Part shown: positions 55,873-63,686 of the stretch, one piece after another | Position numbering within the stretch: position 1 is the stretch's first letter | Layout of the letters: every line of letters begins with the position of its first letter | NCBI RefSeq assembly: GCF_001422735.1 | Contig: NZ_LMLZ01000012.1 | Location: 216,616-280,615 of the forward strand | Length of the DNA stretch: 64,000 bases | Direction of reading: 5' to 3' | Origin: Acidovorax sp. Leaf78 | GTDB taxonomy: Bacteria > Pseudomonadota > Gammaproteobacteria > Burkholderiales > Burkholderiaceae_C | Translations under genes and position numbers: made by a program | The notes under the pieces: model-generated | What the model saw: the letters and a program-made list of their open reading frames with translations, nothing else | Told to the model about the DNA's origin: nothing | Databases searched by the model: none

Positions 55873-56538
55873 TCAGTGCCCGACCAGGCGCCGGGCCCAT
55901 GCGGGCAGCGGTGGGACCAGCGGCGTGGTCTGCGTGGGGGAGCACATCGCCACCAGTTGTGGCCCGGTGTCCATGGCTTCGGCAGCGTCATACAGGTACG
56001 ACACGTCGGCCCTGCGCACGGCCAGGGCCAGGTTGTCCATGGTGCGGGGGTAGCGCGCCAGGATGCGGTCTGGCGGCACGGCGTGCCCGCCTTAGCGCAC
56101 GCGCTGCGCCACGCGGGGCAGCAGCCGCGCCGGGTCGTCCAGCGCCACGATGTACAGGGCCACTGTGTAGCCGCATCGCTGGGCGTCTTCAATCAGCGTG
56201 AGTTTGGAGGGGTGCGAAAACACGGTCTCGCTGGAGAAATCAGCACCTTCGCGCAGCAGCGTGGCCCGGCGCGCATCGGCCCATTGCCGGGCGGCTTCGG
56301 ACCGGTCCTCAGGGTCGGCGATGTGCTGCAAGTGCGCCTGTTCATGCAGGTCGGCGTTCACGAATTCCAGCGGCGGGCCCAGGATGCCTTCGCGCACCAG
56401 CGCGCGGTACAGCGTGGATTTGCCTGCGCCGTTGGGGCCGGCCAGCAGGTGGAACCAGCGGGGTGGGGTGGCGATGCCGGGTGGTGAAGAGCGAGACTGC
56501 GAAGATGTCATCAAGCCATCACGCCATCCGGCCGTCAA
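55873..56538 (-). pseudogene. Zeta-toxin-like ATPase interrupted by one in-frame stop codon
   Basis: The frame starts MTAGWRDGLMTSSQSRSS, then has a P-loop (LLAGPNGAGKSTLYRAL), FVNADLHEQAHL and SSETVFSHPSKLTLIEDAQRCGYTVALYIVALDDPARLLPRVAQRV. It meets TAA at 56092-56094 and continues in the same frame as GGHAVPPDRILARYPRTMDNLALAVRRADVSYLYD (read in parts), which is the normal C-terminal half of zeta/UDP-GlcNAc-kinase-like toxins. Without the stop the protein is 221 residues. A one-base change (GAA to TAA is the simplest) explains it. The first 148 residues may be made but would lack conserved parts. It overlaps the antitoxin gene by four bases. Confidence 0.82.
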
Positions 56539-56876
56539 GCGGCGGTGGCGCCGACCTTGGCCTGGTTTTCCTGAACCACCTCACGCACCCGCTGGGCCAA
56601 CGTGCCGCGCGTTTGTGCAGCCAGCAGACGGGCGGTAAGGGCGTCCACCGACGCCGGGGCCGCCAGGGGGTTGTGCCGCGAGGCGGCAGCCTCGTACTGT
56701 TCGATGGCGCTGCGGGCTTCGGAGACGCTCAAACCCGTGTGTTCCACGATTTGCCCCAGCGTGGCCCAGTATTCGATCTGGCTGGCCACCGAGCGGCGCA
56801 TGGGCTGCGCGGCCTGGCGGGCCTGCTCCACCAGGTGCGCGGGAAGTTTGACGGATGAAAAGGCGGTGGCGGTCAT
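56535..56876 (-). CDS. ParD-like antitoxin of a toxin-antitoxin pair
   Basis: The 113-residue product starts MTATAFSSVKLPAHLVEQARQAA. It fits the ParD-like antitoxin family (TA_ParD-like), with a ribbon-helix-helix-like N-terminus (SVKLPAHLVEQARQAAQPM, SVASQIEYWATLGQ). The C-terminal half should bind the toxin. Its stop overlaps the toxin start (ATGA). A perfect 13-3-13 palindrome ends just upstream of its ATG, as expected for an autoregulated pair. The longer frame to 56963 is not supported. Confidence 0.85.
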   Translation of the reverse strand: MTATAFSSVKLPAHLVEQARQAAQPMRRSVASQIEYWATLGQIVEHTGLSVSEARSAIEQYEAAASRHNPLAAPASVDALTARLLAAQTRGTLAQRVREVVQENQAKVGATAA

Positions 56877-56884
56877 GGTGATCT

Positions 56885-56913
56885 CCTGATTGGCGCATTT
56901 TGCGCCAATCAGG
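56885..56913. promoter_or_regulatory. Perfect 29-bp inverted repeat upstream of the antitoxin gene (operator)
   Basis: CCTGATTGGCGCA (56885-56897), three T, TGCGCCAATCAGG (56901-56913). It lies nine bases upstream of the antitoxin ATG. The position and symmetry suit binding by the antitoxin or the toxin-antitoxin complex. Confidence 0.8.
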
Positions 56914-56991
56914 CTAAAGCCGCAATGCCGCCCAGCACGCCGCGCGCGGTGCGCAGCGGCCATCGCCCGAGCTTGGGCCCACGCGCGCGCA

Positions 56992-57402
56992 TCAGTCGGG
57001 CGCGTATTTGTCGCCCACCTCTTCGCGCAGGGGGTGGGTGTCGTAGACGATGTTCATGTCGCGGATGAGCGCGCTGCCCGCGTCGAAGGTGAACACGTCC
57101 ACGCAGGTGAAGGTCACTTCGCGTCCGTCGTTCAATGTCCAGTCATAGCGGAAGTACGCGGCAACGCGCACGGCGCCCCCGTCAGCGGCAGGCAGCACGG
57201 AGCCAAAGAGGTCCAGCACGGTGATCACGCTGCCGCTGGAGGCCTGGGCCAGCTTCTTGAAAAAGTCGCTGGCGCGCATCGTGCCCAGGAAGGGTGAGTG
57301 CACCACGCCATCGGGCTCGAAGCACGCGATCAGTCCGTCGGTGTTGCTCGCATGCAGGTGGCCGAGGTAGGTGCGTACGGTGTCAATCGGTTGCTGGGTC
57401 AC
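56992..57402 (-). CDS. SnoaL-like/NTF2-fold protein
   Basis: The product (136 residues from GTG 57402) has an NTF2-like fold: TVRTYLGHLHASNTDGLIACFEPDGVVHSPFLG, FYFRYDWTLNDGREVTFTCVDVFTFDAG (both read in parts) and a C-terminal IRDMNIVYDTHPL. Such proteins are isomerases, dehydratases or ligand binders. ATG 57486 (MYGAPL) is an alternative start, but it reaches the divergent LysR promoter, so the GTG was chosen. It is divergent from a LysR regulator that may control it. Confidence 0.7.
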   Translation of the reverse strand: MTQQPIDTVRTYLGHLHASNTDGLIACFEPDGVVHSPFLGTMRASDFFKKLAQASSGSVITVLDLFGSVLPAADGGAVRVAAYFRYDWTLNDGREVTFTCVDVFTFDAGSALIRDMNIVYDTHPLREEVGDKYAPD

Positions 57403-57480
57403 TGGGTGTATCTCGCTGATGTGGATGGATGCCTGAGCTTCGCGCCGTCTGCGCCGTCCGGCAAGCGACAATGGCGCTCC

Positions 57481-57503
57481 ATACATAAATGCGGCTTATG
57501 TAT
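57481..57503. promoter_or_regulatory. Inverted repeat overlapping the LysR start codon
   Basis: ATACATAA (57481-57488) pairs with TTATGTAT (57496-57503) with seven bases between. The ATG of the LysR gene (57498) is inside the right arm. The site lies between the divergent SnoaL-like and LysR genes, so it may be their shared operator. Confidence 0.5.
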
Positions 57504-58385
57504 CTTCGCCACCTTGAGTACCTGCGCTCCATCATCGAACACGGCAGCTTTGCAAGGGCCGCGCTGGCCTGCGGCGTGTCGCAACCGGCGATCAGCCAGG
57601 GCATGAAGTCGCTGCAGGCGCACTTTGCCGCCCCGCTGCTCGTGCGGCAGGGGCGCCGCTACCTGCCCACCGACCTGGCCCGAGCGGTGTCGGCCGAGGC
57701 GGCGTCAGTCGGAGAGCGTATCGACGCGCTGCCTCGGCTGGGCACAGGCGCGGCGGAACGCCACCAGCTGCGTGTGGGGCTCACCTCGTCTGCAGCCATG
57801 GTGTGCGGGCCGGTGTTGTACCGGGGCTGGTGCGTGCCGCAAGGCAGGCGGTCCCTGGCCATGGCGACGGCAGATGAGGGCAGCTTGCTGGCCGGATTGC
57901 TGCAGGGGCGGTTCGACGCGGTCATTGCGCCCCGGCCGCGCAAGTTCGACCATGCGGACGTGTCCGCCCGGCGGCTGTACGACCTGCAGCCGCTGGTCTA
58001 CGCGCGCCGCCGCCATCCATTGGTCCAAGCCCGGTCGCTCGGGCAGCTCCAGGGCGCGGCCTGGGCCTGCGTGGGGCCGAGCGTCAGCGGGCCGGTGGAT
58101 GTGCTGACCGAGGCACACCGCGTGCGGCGCATGCCCGCGCCGCGCATGGCGGTGCGCTGCCCTGATTTCGCCAGCCTGCTGAACCTGGTGGCAACGTCGG
58201 ACCTGCTGGCCGTGGTGCCGCACCCTGCATTGCTGGGCGGCGCCGCGCCGCAGGTGGCAGCGCTTCGGCTGGCCGAAGCCTTGCCGCTGTATGCCATGTG
58301 GCTGTTCGAGTTGCGCCACCATGCGCCGCGCATCGGCCCGCAGCTGTTGGCCGACCTTGTGGCGGCCGGCGAACCGGTGCCGTGA
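57498..58385 (+). CDS. LysR-family transcriptional regulator
   Basis: The 295-residue product starts MYLRHLEYLRSIIEHGSFARAAL and has a winged helix (CGVSQPAISQGMKSLQAHFAAPLLVRQGRR, read in parts) and a substrate-binding domain. ATG 57498 gives the family N-terminus; a start nine bases upstream (57489) is also possible. It is divergent from the SnoaL-like gene and may regulate it. The ligand is unknown. A terminator hairpin follows the stop. Confidence 0.86.
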   Translation: MYLRHLEYLRSIIEHGSFARAALACGVSQPAISQGMKSLQAHFAAPLLVRQGRRYLPTDLARAVSAEAASVGERIDALPRLGTGAAERHQLRVGLTSSAAMVCGPVLYRGWCVPQGRRSLAMATADEGSLLAGLLQGRFDAVIAPRPRKFDHADVSARRLYDLQPLVYARRRHPLVQARSLGQLQGAAWACVGPSVSGPVDVLTEAHRVRRMPAPRMAVRCPDFASLLNLVATSDLLAVVPHPALLGGAAPQVAALRLAEALPLYAMWLFELRHHAPRIGPQLLADLVAAGEPVP

Positions 58386-58432
58386 AGTAACTCTGCGGCC
58401 GCGATGCAGGTCTGTCGGCCTGCCGCTGAAAA

Positions 58433-58465
58433 CCCCGCAGTCGTCGCGACTTGCGGGGATTTATT
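58433..58465 (+). terminator. Terminator after the LysR gene
   Basis: CCCCGCA (58433-58439) pairs with TGCGGGG (58452-58458), with an inner GTCG/CGAC helix. An AT-rich tail follows (ATTTATTCTTTATT). Confidence 0.7.
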
Positions 58466-58591
58466 CTTTATTGGGCGCACCAAAAGCGCTTTGTAGGCCA
58501 TCGAAGAAGCACGGGTACAGGCGCGCGCCCCGGCAGCGCTCTGCAGGCGTGGGTTTCAGCTGCACGTGACACCCGTTTGACCGTCCAGCAG

Positions 58592-58623
58592 GCGTCACGC
58601 AAATGTCATGGGCCGTTTCTACA
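58592..58623 (+). promoter_or_regulatory. Pho-box-like direct repeat before the phosphatase gene
   Basis: GCGTCACGCAAATGTCAT (58592-58609) has two GTCA cores 11 bp apart, the PhoB pattern. TTCTAC/TCTACA at 58617-58623 sits where the -10 of a PhoB-activated promoter would be. The gene is 84 bp further on and encodes a phosphatase. The match is by eye. Confidence 0.5.
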
Positions 58624-58706
58624 GTGCCACGCAGCCGGCCCGCGTGGGCCTGCACCGGCGCTGTTCGCAGTGACCGCCTTTGCCCGTCCAACCCGTGTCC
58701 TCCGTC

Positions 58707-60655
58707 ATGTTGCAGCCTCCCACCTACCGCCCCCTCATCATTGCCCTTGCCGCCGCCCTGGCCCTGTCCGCCTGCGGAGGGGGAGGCGACGCAGAGCCGG
58801 CCGCCCCGCAAGCACCCGTCGGCCTGGGCCGTGCCGATACCGCCCCGTGCCCAACGAGGCCACCACCCCTCCGTTCGTCGACTTCGCATTCACCAACCAG
58901 CGCGGCGACGCGCGCTACGCCACGCTCGCCACCAACGCCGGGGTGCGCGTGCTGGGCGGGTTCCTCGACATCTGGAAGCCCAGCACCCAGCTGGTGGACG
59001 CCGGCGTGATTGCCTCGGCCAACGGCACCTTCCCGGCCATTGCCCCATCGAGCTGGAGCGGCATCCCCGGCGACGCCACCGACGGCACGGTGCTGAACCG
59101 GGACGTGCATGCCCGCAACATCCAGTACGTGGTGGACGCCACCACACGCCGAACCGCCGCGCAGGCGCAGTCGGCCTACCTGGATGACCGGCGCGGCAAA
59201 GGCTACAGCGTGACCGACGGCCTGGGCCCGCTCACCAGCGCATGGCGTACGGCCGCGCAGCAGACCACATCCATCACCAACGTCCCGACCGACGCTACCA
59301 GCGTCGTGTACAACGACACCGGCAACAACGTGGGCGTGGGAGGCAGCGCCAATACCAGCTTCGGCACGGTGGTGGACTTTTTGGGGGGCATCGGCGACAA
59401 CGGCTCTACCGAGCCTGCCAAGCGGTTCTACAAATACGCACGCCCCTGGCGCTGGAGTGCCAGCGTTCAGGTCGTGCCCGCCCTGGTGCCCGCGAAGGGC
59501 ACCGCCGCCGCTACCGACGGCGGCTTCACCAGCGGCCACACCGCCGAAGGTGTGCGCGACGCCATCGCAATGGCTTATGTGGTGCCCGAGCGCTTCCAGG
59601 AAATGCTAGCCCGTGGGCTGGAACTGGGCGAAAGCCGCATCCTGGCCGGCATGCATTCGCCCCTGGACGTGATCAGCGGCCGCATCCACGGCCAGGCCGT
59701 GGCTGCCGCCAGCATCGCCACCGGCGTGAACGCTCCGCGCAAGGCCGCCGCGCTGGCCCAGGCGCGCGGCACGTTGATGGCCGCCGTGGGCGCGAAAACG
59801 CCCGCCGAGTTCCAGCAGTTCGCACACTCGCAGCCCGTGGGCACCGACCGCTTTGCCGACCGCGCCACGAACAAGGCCGAGTACCTGCGCCGCATGACCT
59901 TCGGCTTCGCGCCGATCGGCGACACCACGCGCGCTGCCGTAGTGCCCAAGGGCGCAGAAGTGCTGCTCGAAACCCGCTTCCCGTACCTGGATGCCAGCCA
60001 GCGCCGCGTGGTGCTCAAGACGACGGCCATCGCCTCGGGCTACCCGGTGATGGACGACGCCGAAGGCTGGGGGCGCCTGAACCTGTTTGCGGCAGGCGAC
60101 GGCTACGGCAACTTCAACGGCGATGTGGCAGTGGCGATGGACGCCGCGCAAGGCGGCTTCCACGCCCTCGACACCTGGCGCAACAACATTGCCGGCGCCG
60201 GCAAGCTGACCAAGCGCGGCAGCGGCACGCTGGCGCTGTCAGGAGCCAACAACTACACCGGTGGCACCGAGGTCGCGGCTGGCGCCTTGCAGGCGGACTC
60301 CGCCAATGCAGCAGGCAAGGGCGACGTGTACCTGAGCGGCGGCACCTTCATCAGCAACGCAGCCTCCGCGGTGGTCATTGGCGGTGCGTATACCCAGGGC
60401 GCCAGCAGCACGCTGGACCTGCGACTGGGCGCCAACGGCGCGGGCCAATTGAACGCCAGCGGCCCGGCGACGCTTGCAGGTTCGCTGGTGGTCAGCTTCC
60501 AGGCGGGCTACACCCCCGCAGTGGGCCCCACCATCACCATCGTGCGGGGCAGCATGGTGCGTGGCACGTTCGGCTCGGTCACGGTCAAGGGCTTCAAGGT
60601 GACGCCCGTGTACCTGAATGATTCGGTGCAGCTGCACATAGACGCCATATCCTGA
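58707..60655 (+). pseudogene. PAP2/class A acid phosphatase lipoprotein with autotransporter-type repeats; frameshifted near its start
   Basis: The start MLQPPTYRPLIIALAAALALSACGGGG has a lipobox. It is in frame until a C4 run at 58843-58846; adding one C restores frame into TAPVPNEATTPPFVDF and on to the end. The PAP2 signature is complete downstream: KX6RP in KRFYKYARP, SGHT in GGFTSGHTAEG, and SRX5HX3D in SRILAGMHSPLD. After about residue 470 comes an autotransporter-associated beta repeat (LTKRGSGTLALSGANNYTGGT). Thus a periplasmic or surface phosphatase/haloperoxidase fold is joined to passenger repeats, with no translocator barrel. It may be a true frameshift or a sequencing error. Confidence 0.8.
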
Positions 60656-60984
60656 GTTTTTCGCTATCACCATCTCGCGCGCAGCCTGATCGGCGGGATG
60701 GTTGTAGTTCGAAAGTGAGTTGCTTCAGGGCCCACGCACAGTGGGACGAATCCGTTGGTAGGCGGGTGGTGACCTGCTATGGACCAGCCGCGCAGCGCAG
60801 CGCATTGCGATGCGGGACGTATGGTTAATGTAGCTGTCGTCGGGCTTGAAAAGAGTATTTAATGGTATGGGTAGGTTAATTTTGAATATTAAATATTGAT
60901 GTATTGCTTATAAGATTTGGACGGTTTTTATGCGGGATGCTTGAGCCCTGAATTTTCCTACACCACTTCATTTGGAGGCGGATC
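60656..60984. other. 329-bp gene-free stretch leading into the AT-rich NLP island
   Basis: The composition turns AT-rich from about 60830 (TATTTAATGG, GAATATTAAATATTGATG). No frame is convincing. The right end holds the GGAGG ribosome site of the NLP gene, and the promoter must lie here. Confidence 0.6.
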
Positions 60985-61770
60985 ATGGTCAAAAATCGCA
61001 ATTTTACCCAAATTATATTTTCTGCATGTATCGCGGCGATGTGTTGTGGAGCCGCGCACGCGCAAAGTGGATTGAACGAAGCCGACGAATTTTCTGAAGA
61101 CGGTGGAGCATCGGTCTATTTTCATAGCCTGCCCCATAACCAAATTGTGAACTTTCCGGAGAGCGTGGATGATTTTGAAGCCACTTTCAAGCCCAGGCTT
61201 TTTGTGGATGGAGGCTGTGTACCGTACCCTGCCGTGGATGCCTACGGCAATGTAGGCCGGGGTTTGCGTCCTACCTATCCCGTCAATGGAGGGTGTTCAC
61301 AAAGCATTGGCCAGGTATATGTTCGGGCGGAGCCTTACCACAATGAATGTGCTGTCATGTATGCATGGTATTTTCCCAAGGATATCGTTGTTCTCGGTCA
61401 GGGACATACCCATGATTGGGAGGCCGTCGTCGTTTGGTTGAGCCAATGTTCTCCGCAAGCCCAAATCAATGCAGTTTCTTACTCGGCACATGGCGGGTAT
61501 CAAACGCTTTTCCGTCCACCTCTTTACGGGTCGAGGCCACTGGTGAAATACACAGAGACAGATTTCCCTTTCAACCACAGCTTGACCTATACGGACCATC
61601 TGGGCGGCTCTCAACCCGCCATTGCGTGGTCTCGACTGACACCAGCTGCTCGCCAAGCCCTCTCCGATGCTGATTTCGGGGCGGCGATTGTTCCGTTCAA
61701 AGATAGTACCTTTCAACACAGTCTTGACAAGGCGTGGGAAAGTCGATTGCAACCGCTCGAGGTCAATTAG
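60985..61770 (+). CDS. NPP1/NLP family necrosis-inducing secreted protein
   Basis: The 261-residue product has a signal peptide (NFTQIIFSACIAAMCCGAAHAQS). Cys residues lie in GGCVPYPAVDAYGN, GGCSQSIGQ and NECAVMYAWYFPKD. The family heptapeptide is GHTHDWE, close to the usual GHRHDWE whose His-Asp-Glu bind calcium. NLPs of oomycetes, fungi and bacteria damage dicot plant membranes by binding glycosyl-ceramides. The gene has lower GC and AT-rich flanks than its neighbours, so transfer from another microbe is likely. The GGAGGCGGATC before the ATG is a strong ribosome site. No secretion genes are adjacent. Confidence 0.9.
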   Translation: MVKNRNFTQIIFSACIAAMCCGAAHAQSGLNEADEFSEDGGASVYFHSLPHNQIVNFPESVDDFEATFKPRLFVDGGCVPYPAVDAYGNVGRGLRPTYPVNGGCSQSIGQVYVRAEPYHNECAVMYAWYFPKDIVVLGQGHTHDWEAVVVWLSQCSPQAQINAVSYSAHGGYQTLFRPPLYGSRPLVKYTETDFPFNHSLTYTDHLGGSQPAIAWSRLTPAARQALSDADFGAAIVPFKDSTFQHSLDKAWESRLQPLEVN

Positions 61771-61983
61771 TCGTTATAATAAATTCATATTAATGAATAT
61801 TTAATATCAACCAAATTTTGATTTGGTTGCGACCATTTGCGTTTGCTGGCGGGCCGCTGTGGCGTGGCTTCGGCGATTGCTGCCAGTTATTTTCAAGTAC
61901 GCGGTCGGTTGGAGCTGCGGCGAGTTTGAACTCGGCGACGATGTCATTGAGTGTCCCATGCTATGACTTGATGTGGCAATTCC

Positions 61984-62955
61984 CTACTGAGGCCGAGTGG
62001 TCCCAGGCACGGGCACGCTCACCGCGCCCTGTGTGTAAAACGCGTCAAGATTCTCCAGCACCAGGTCCGCCATGGCCCGGCGGGTTTCGTGGGTGGCGCT
62101 GGCTGTGTGCGGGGTGAGCACAACGTTGTCCAGCGCCATCAGGTGCGGCGGTACAAGAGGCTCGTCCTCGAAGACATCCAGGCCTGCGCCGGCGATTTGG
62201 CGGTGGGTCAGCGCATCGATCAACGCGGCTTCATCCACCACGCTACCGCGCGCCACGTTGATGAGGAAACCTTGCGGGCCCAGCGCTTGCAGCACGGTGC
62301 TGTCCACCAGATGGCGCGTGGCCGGTCCACCGGCGACGGTGAGCACCAGGTAGTCTGCCCAGCGCGCCAGCTCGACCAGCGACTCGAAGTACTGCTGCGC
62401 GATGTCGGGGTCGCGGCGGCGGTTGTGGTAGCCGACCTCCATGCGGAAGCCGCTGGCGCGCTCGGCCACGGCCTGGCCGATGCGGCCCATGCCGACGATG
62501 CCCAGGCGCTTGCCCGAGACGCGGCTGCCCAGGGCGAAGCGGCCCTGCGTCCATGCGCCGCGCCGCACGAAGCGGTCGCTGGCGGCAATGCCGCGCGACA
62601 CGTCCAGCATCAGCGCAAAGGCCATGTCGGCCACGCAGTCGTTGAGCACGCCGGGCGTGTAGCCCACCTGCACGCCGCGCGCCTTGGCGGCGTCAATGTC
62701 CAGCGCGTCGAAGCCCACACCGAAGCTGCTGATGACCTGCAGGTGGGGCAGGGCGGCAATCACGTCGCCCTTGAGGCCGATGGATGCAGTGGTCACCACG
62801 CCCGAAAACTCCGCCCCATGCAACGCCAGATAACCGGCCGGGTCGGCCTGGTCCGCCAGGCAGGTGACGTGGTAGCGGGCGGCCAGTTCTGTCTCCAGCG
62901 CAGGAAGTGGCAGGCGGCCGATTTGCAGGATGCGGGGCAGGGCGGTGGTGGTCAT
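61984..62955 (-). CDS. 2-hydroxyacid dehydrogenase (hydroxypyruvate/glyoxylate reductase type)
   Basis: The 323-residue product has a Rossmann motif in IVGMGRIGQAVAERASGF and the catalytic Arg, Glu and His in NVARGSVVDE, VFEDEPL and LTPHTASATHE. The N-terminal half (MTTTALPRILQIGRLPLPALE, ISSFGVGFDALD) matches the GhrB/hydroxypyruvate reductase group, which reduces glyoxylate and hydroxypyruvate with NADPH. It is different from the enzyme at 8698. It is leftward, just beyond the NLP island, and 81 bp downstream of the next gene's stop. Confidence 0.9.
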   Translation of the reverse strand: MTTTALPRILQIGRLPLPALETELAARYHVTCLADQADPAGYLALHGAEFSGVVTTASIGLKGDVIAALPHLQVISSFGVGFDALDIDAAKARGVQVGYTPGVLNDCVADMAFALMLDVSRGIAASDRFVRRGAWTQGRFALGSRVSGKRLGIVGMGRIGQAVAERASGFRMEVGYHNRRRDPDIAQQYFESLVELARWADYLVLTVAGGPATRHLVDSTVLQALGPQGFLINVARGSVVDEAALIDALTHRQIAGAGLDVFEDEPLVPPHLMALDNVVLTPHTASATHETRRAMADLVLENLDAFYTQGAVSVPVPGTTRPQ

Positions 62956-62993
62956 GGGTGCGGAAAAGAATGGTGGGCGCGAATGGCCCTCAA

Positions 62994-63020
62994 AGAAAAA
63001 AGGGCCGCATCGGCGGCCCT
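62994..63020 (-). terminator. Terminator after the NTF2-like lipoprotein gene
   Basis: AGGGCCGC (63001-63008) pairs with GCGGCCCT (63013-63020) around ATCG. Read leftward, a T-run (62994-63000) follows. It lies 16 bp past the stop of the gene at 63037-63498. Confidence 0.88.
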
Positions 63021-63036
63021 TGGTCGGGAATGGGCT

Positions 63037-63498
63037 TCAAGCCGCGACGCGCACGGCCTGGCGGGCCAGCAGCTTCCAGCTGCCGCCTTGATCCTGCCAC
63101 ACGCCCAGGATCTTGATCTGCACCTTGCCGGGCTTGCCTGAGTCGTTGGTGTCGGCCGTGAGCGTGTGGCGCACGATGGCGGTGTTGCCCACGACCTTGA
63201 TGGTCTGCTCGGTGATGGCGATGGTCACGAAGTCCGACTTGCCGGCCACCAGGTCGCCGATGAAGCTGTCCTTGGTGTCCACGCGGCCGCCAGAGTGACC
63301 GTAGCTCAGGTCATCAGCCACCAGCTGGGCCAGGGCCGCAGGCGTCGGGTCTATCATGGCCACGCGCAGGCGCTCGGCCGCAGCGGCCACGGCCTGCTCG
63401 GATGACGCCGATGAAGCGGCGGTGGTGCGGGTTGCGCAGCCCGAAAGAGCTGCCACGGTCACGATGGCCGCCGTGGCGAGAACGAGTTTCCTGAACAT
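63037..63498 (-). CDS. NTF2-like (DUF4440-type) lipoprotein
   Basis: The 153-residue product has a lipoprotein signal (MFRKLVLATAAIVTVAALSGCATRT; lipobox ALSGC). The mature part is an NTF2-like fold: LRVAMIDPTPAALAQLVADDLSYGHSGG and QIKILGVWQDQGGSWKLLARQ, like DUF4440 and SnoaL_3. It is probably attached to the outer or inner membrane facing the periplasm. The frame runs to 63888 antisense to other sequence, but 63498 gives the lipoprotein signal. The function is unknown. Confidence 0.8.
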   Translation of the reverse strand: MFRKLVLATAAIVTVAALSGCATRTTAASSASSEQAVAAAAERLRVAMIDPTPAALAQLVADDLSYGHSGGRVDTKDSFIGDLVAGKSDFVTIAITEQTIKVVGNTAIVRHTLTADTNDSGKPGKVQIKILGVWQDQGGSWKLLARQAVRVAA

Positions 63499-63686
63499 CT
63501 TGTCTGTCTCCTTTGTTGTGTGTGATGGATGACGAAATGAAGAGCGTTGCGTGCCACAGGTAGACCACCGCGCCCGTGCACGGCCGGTCGCGGGGTATTC
63601 ATGTCGAGATCTTCGATATCGCGCAAAGCCTTTTTGCGGGGCAAGCCGTGCGGCCGCCGCAACGCCCCGGAGGGCGTAGCCCTTGC

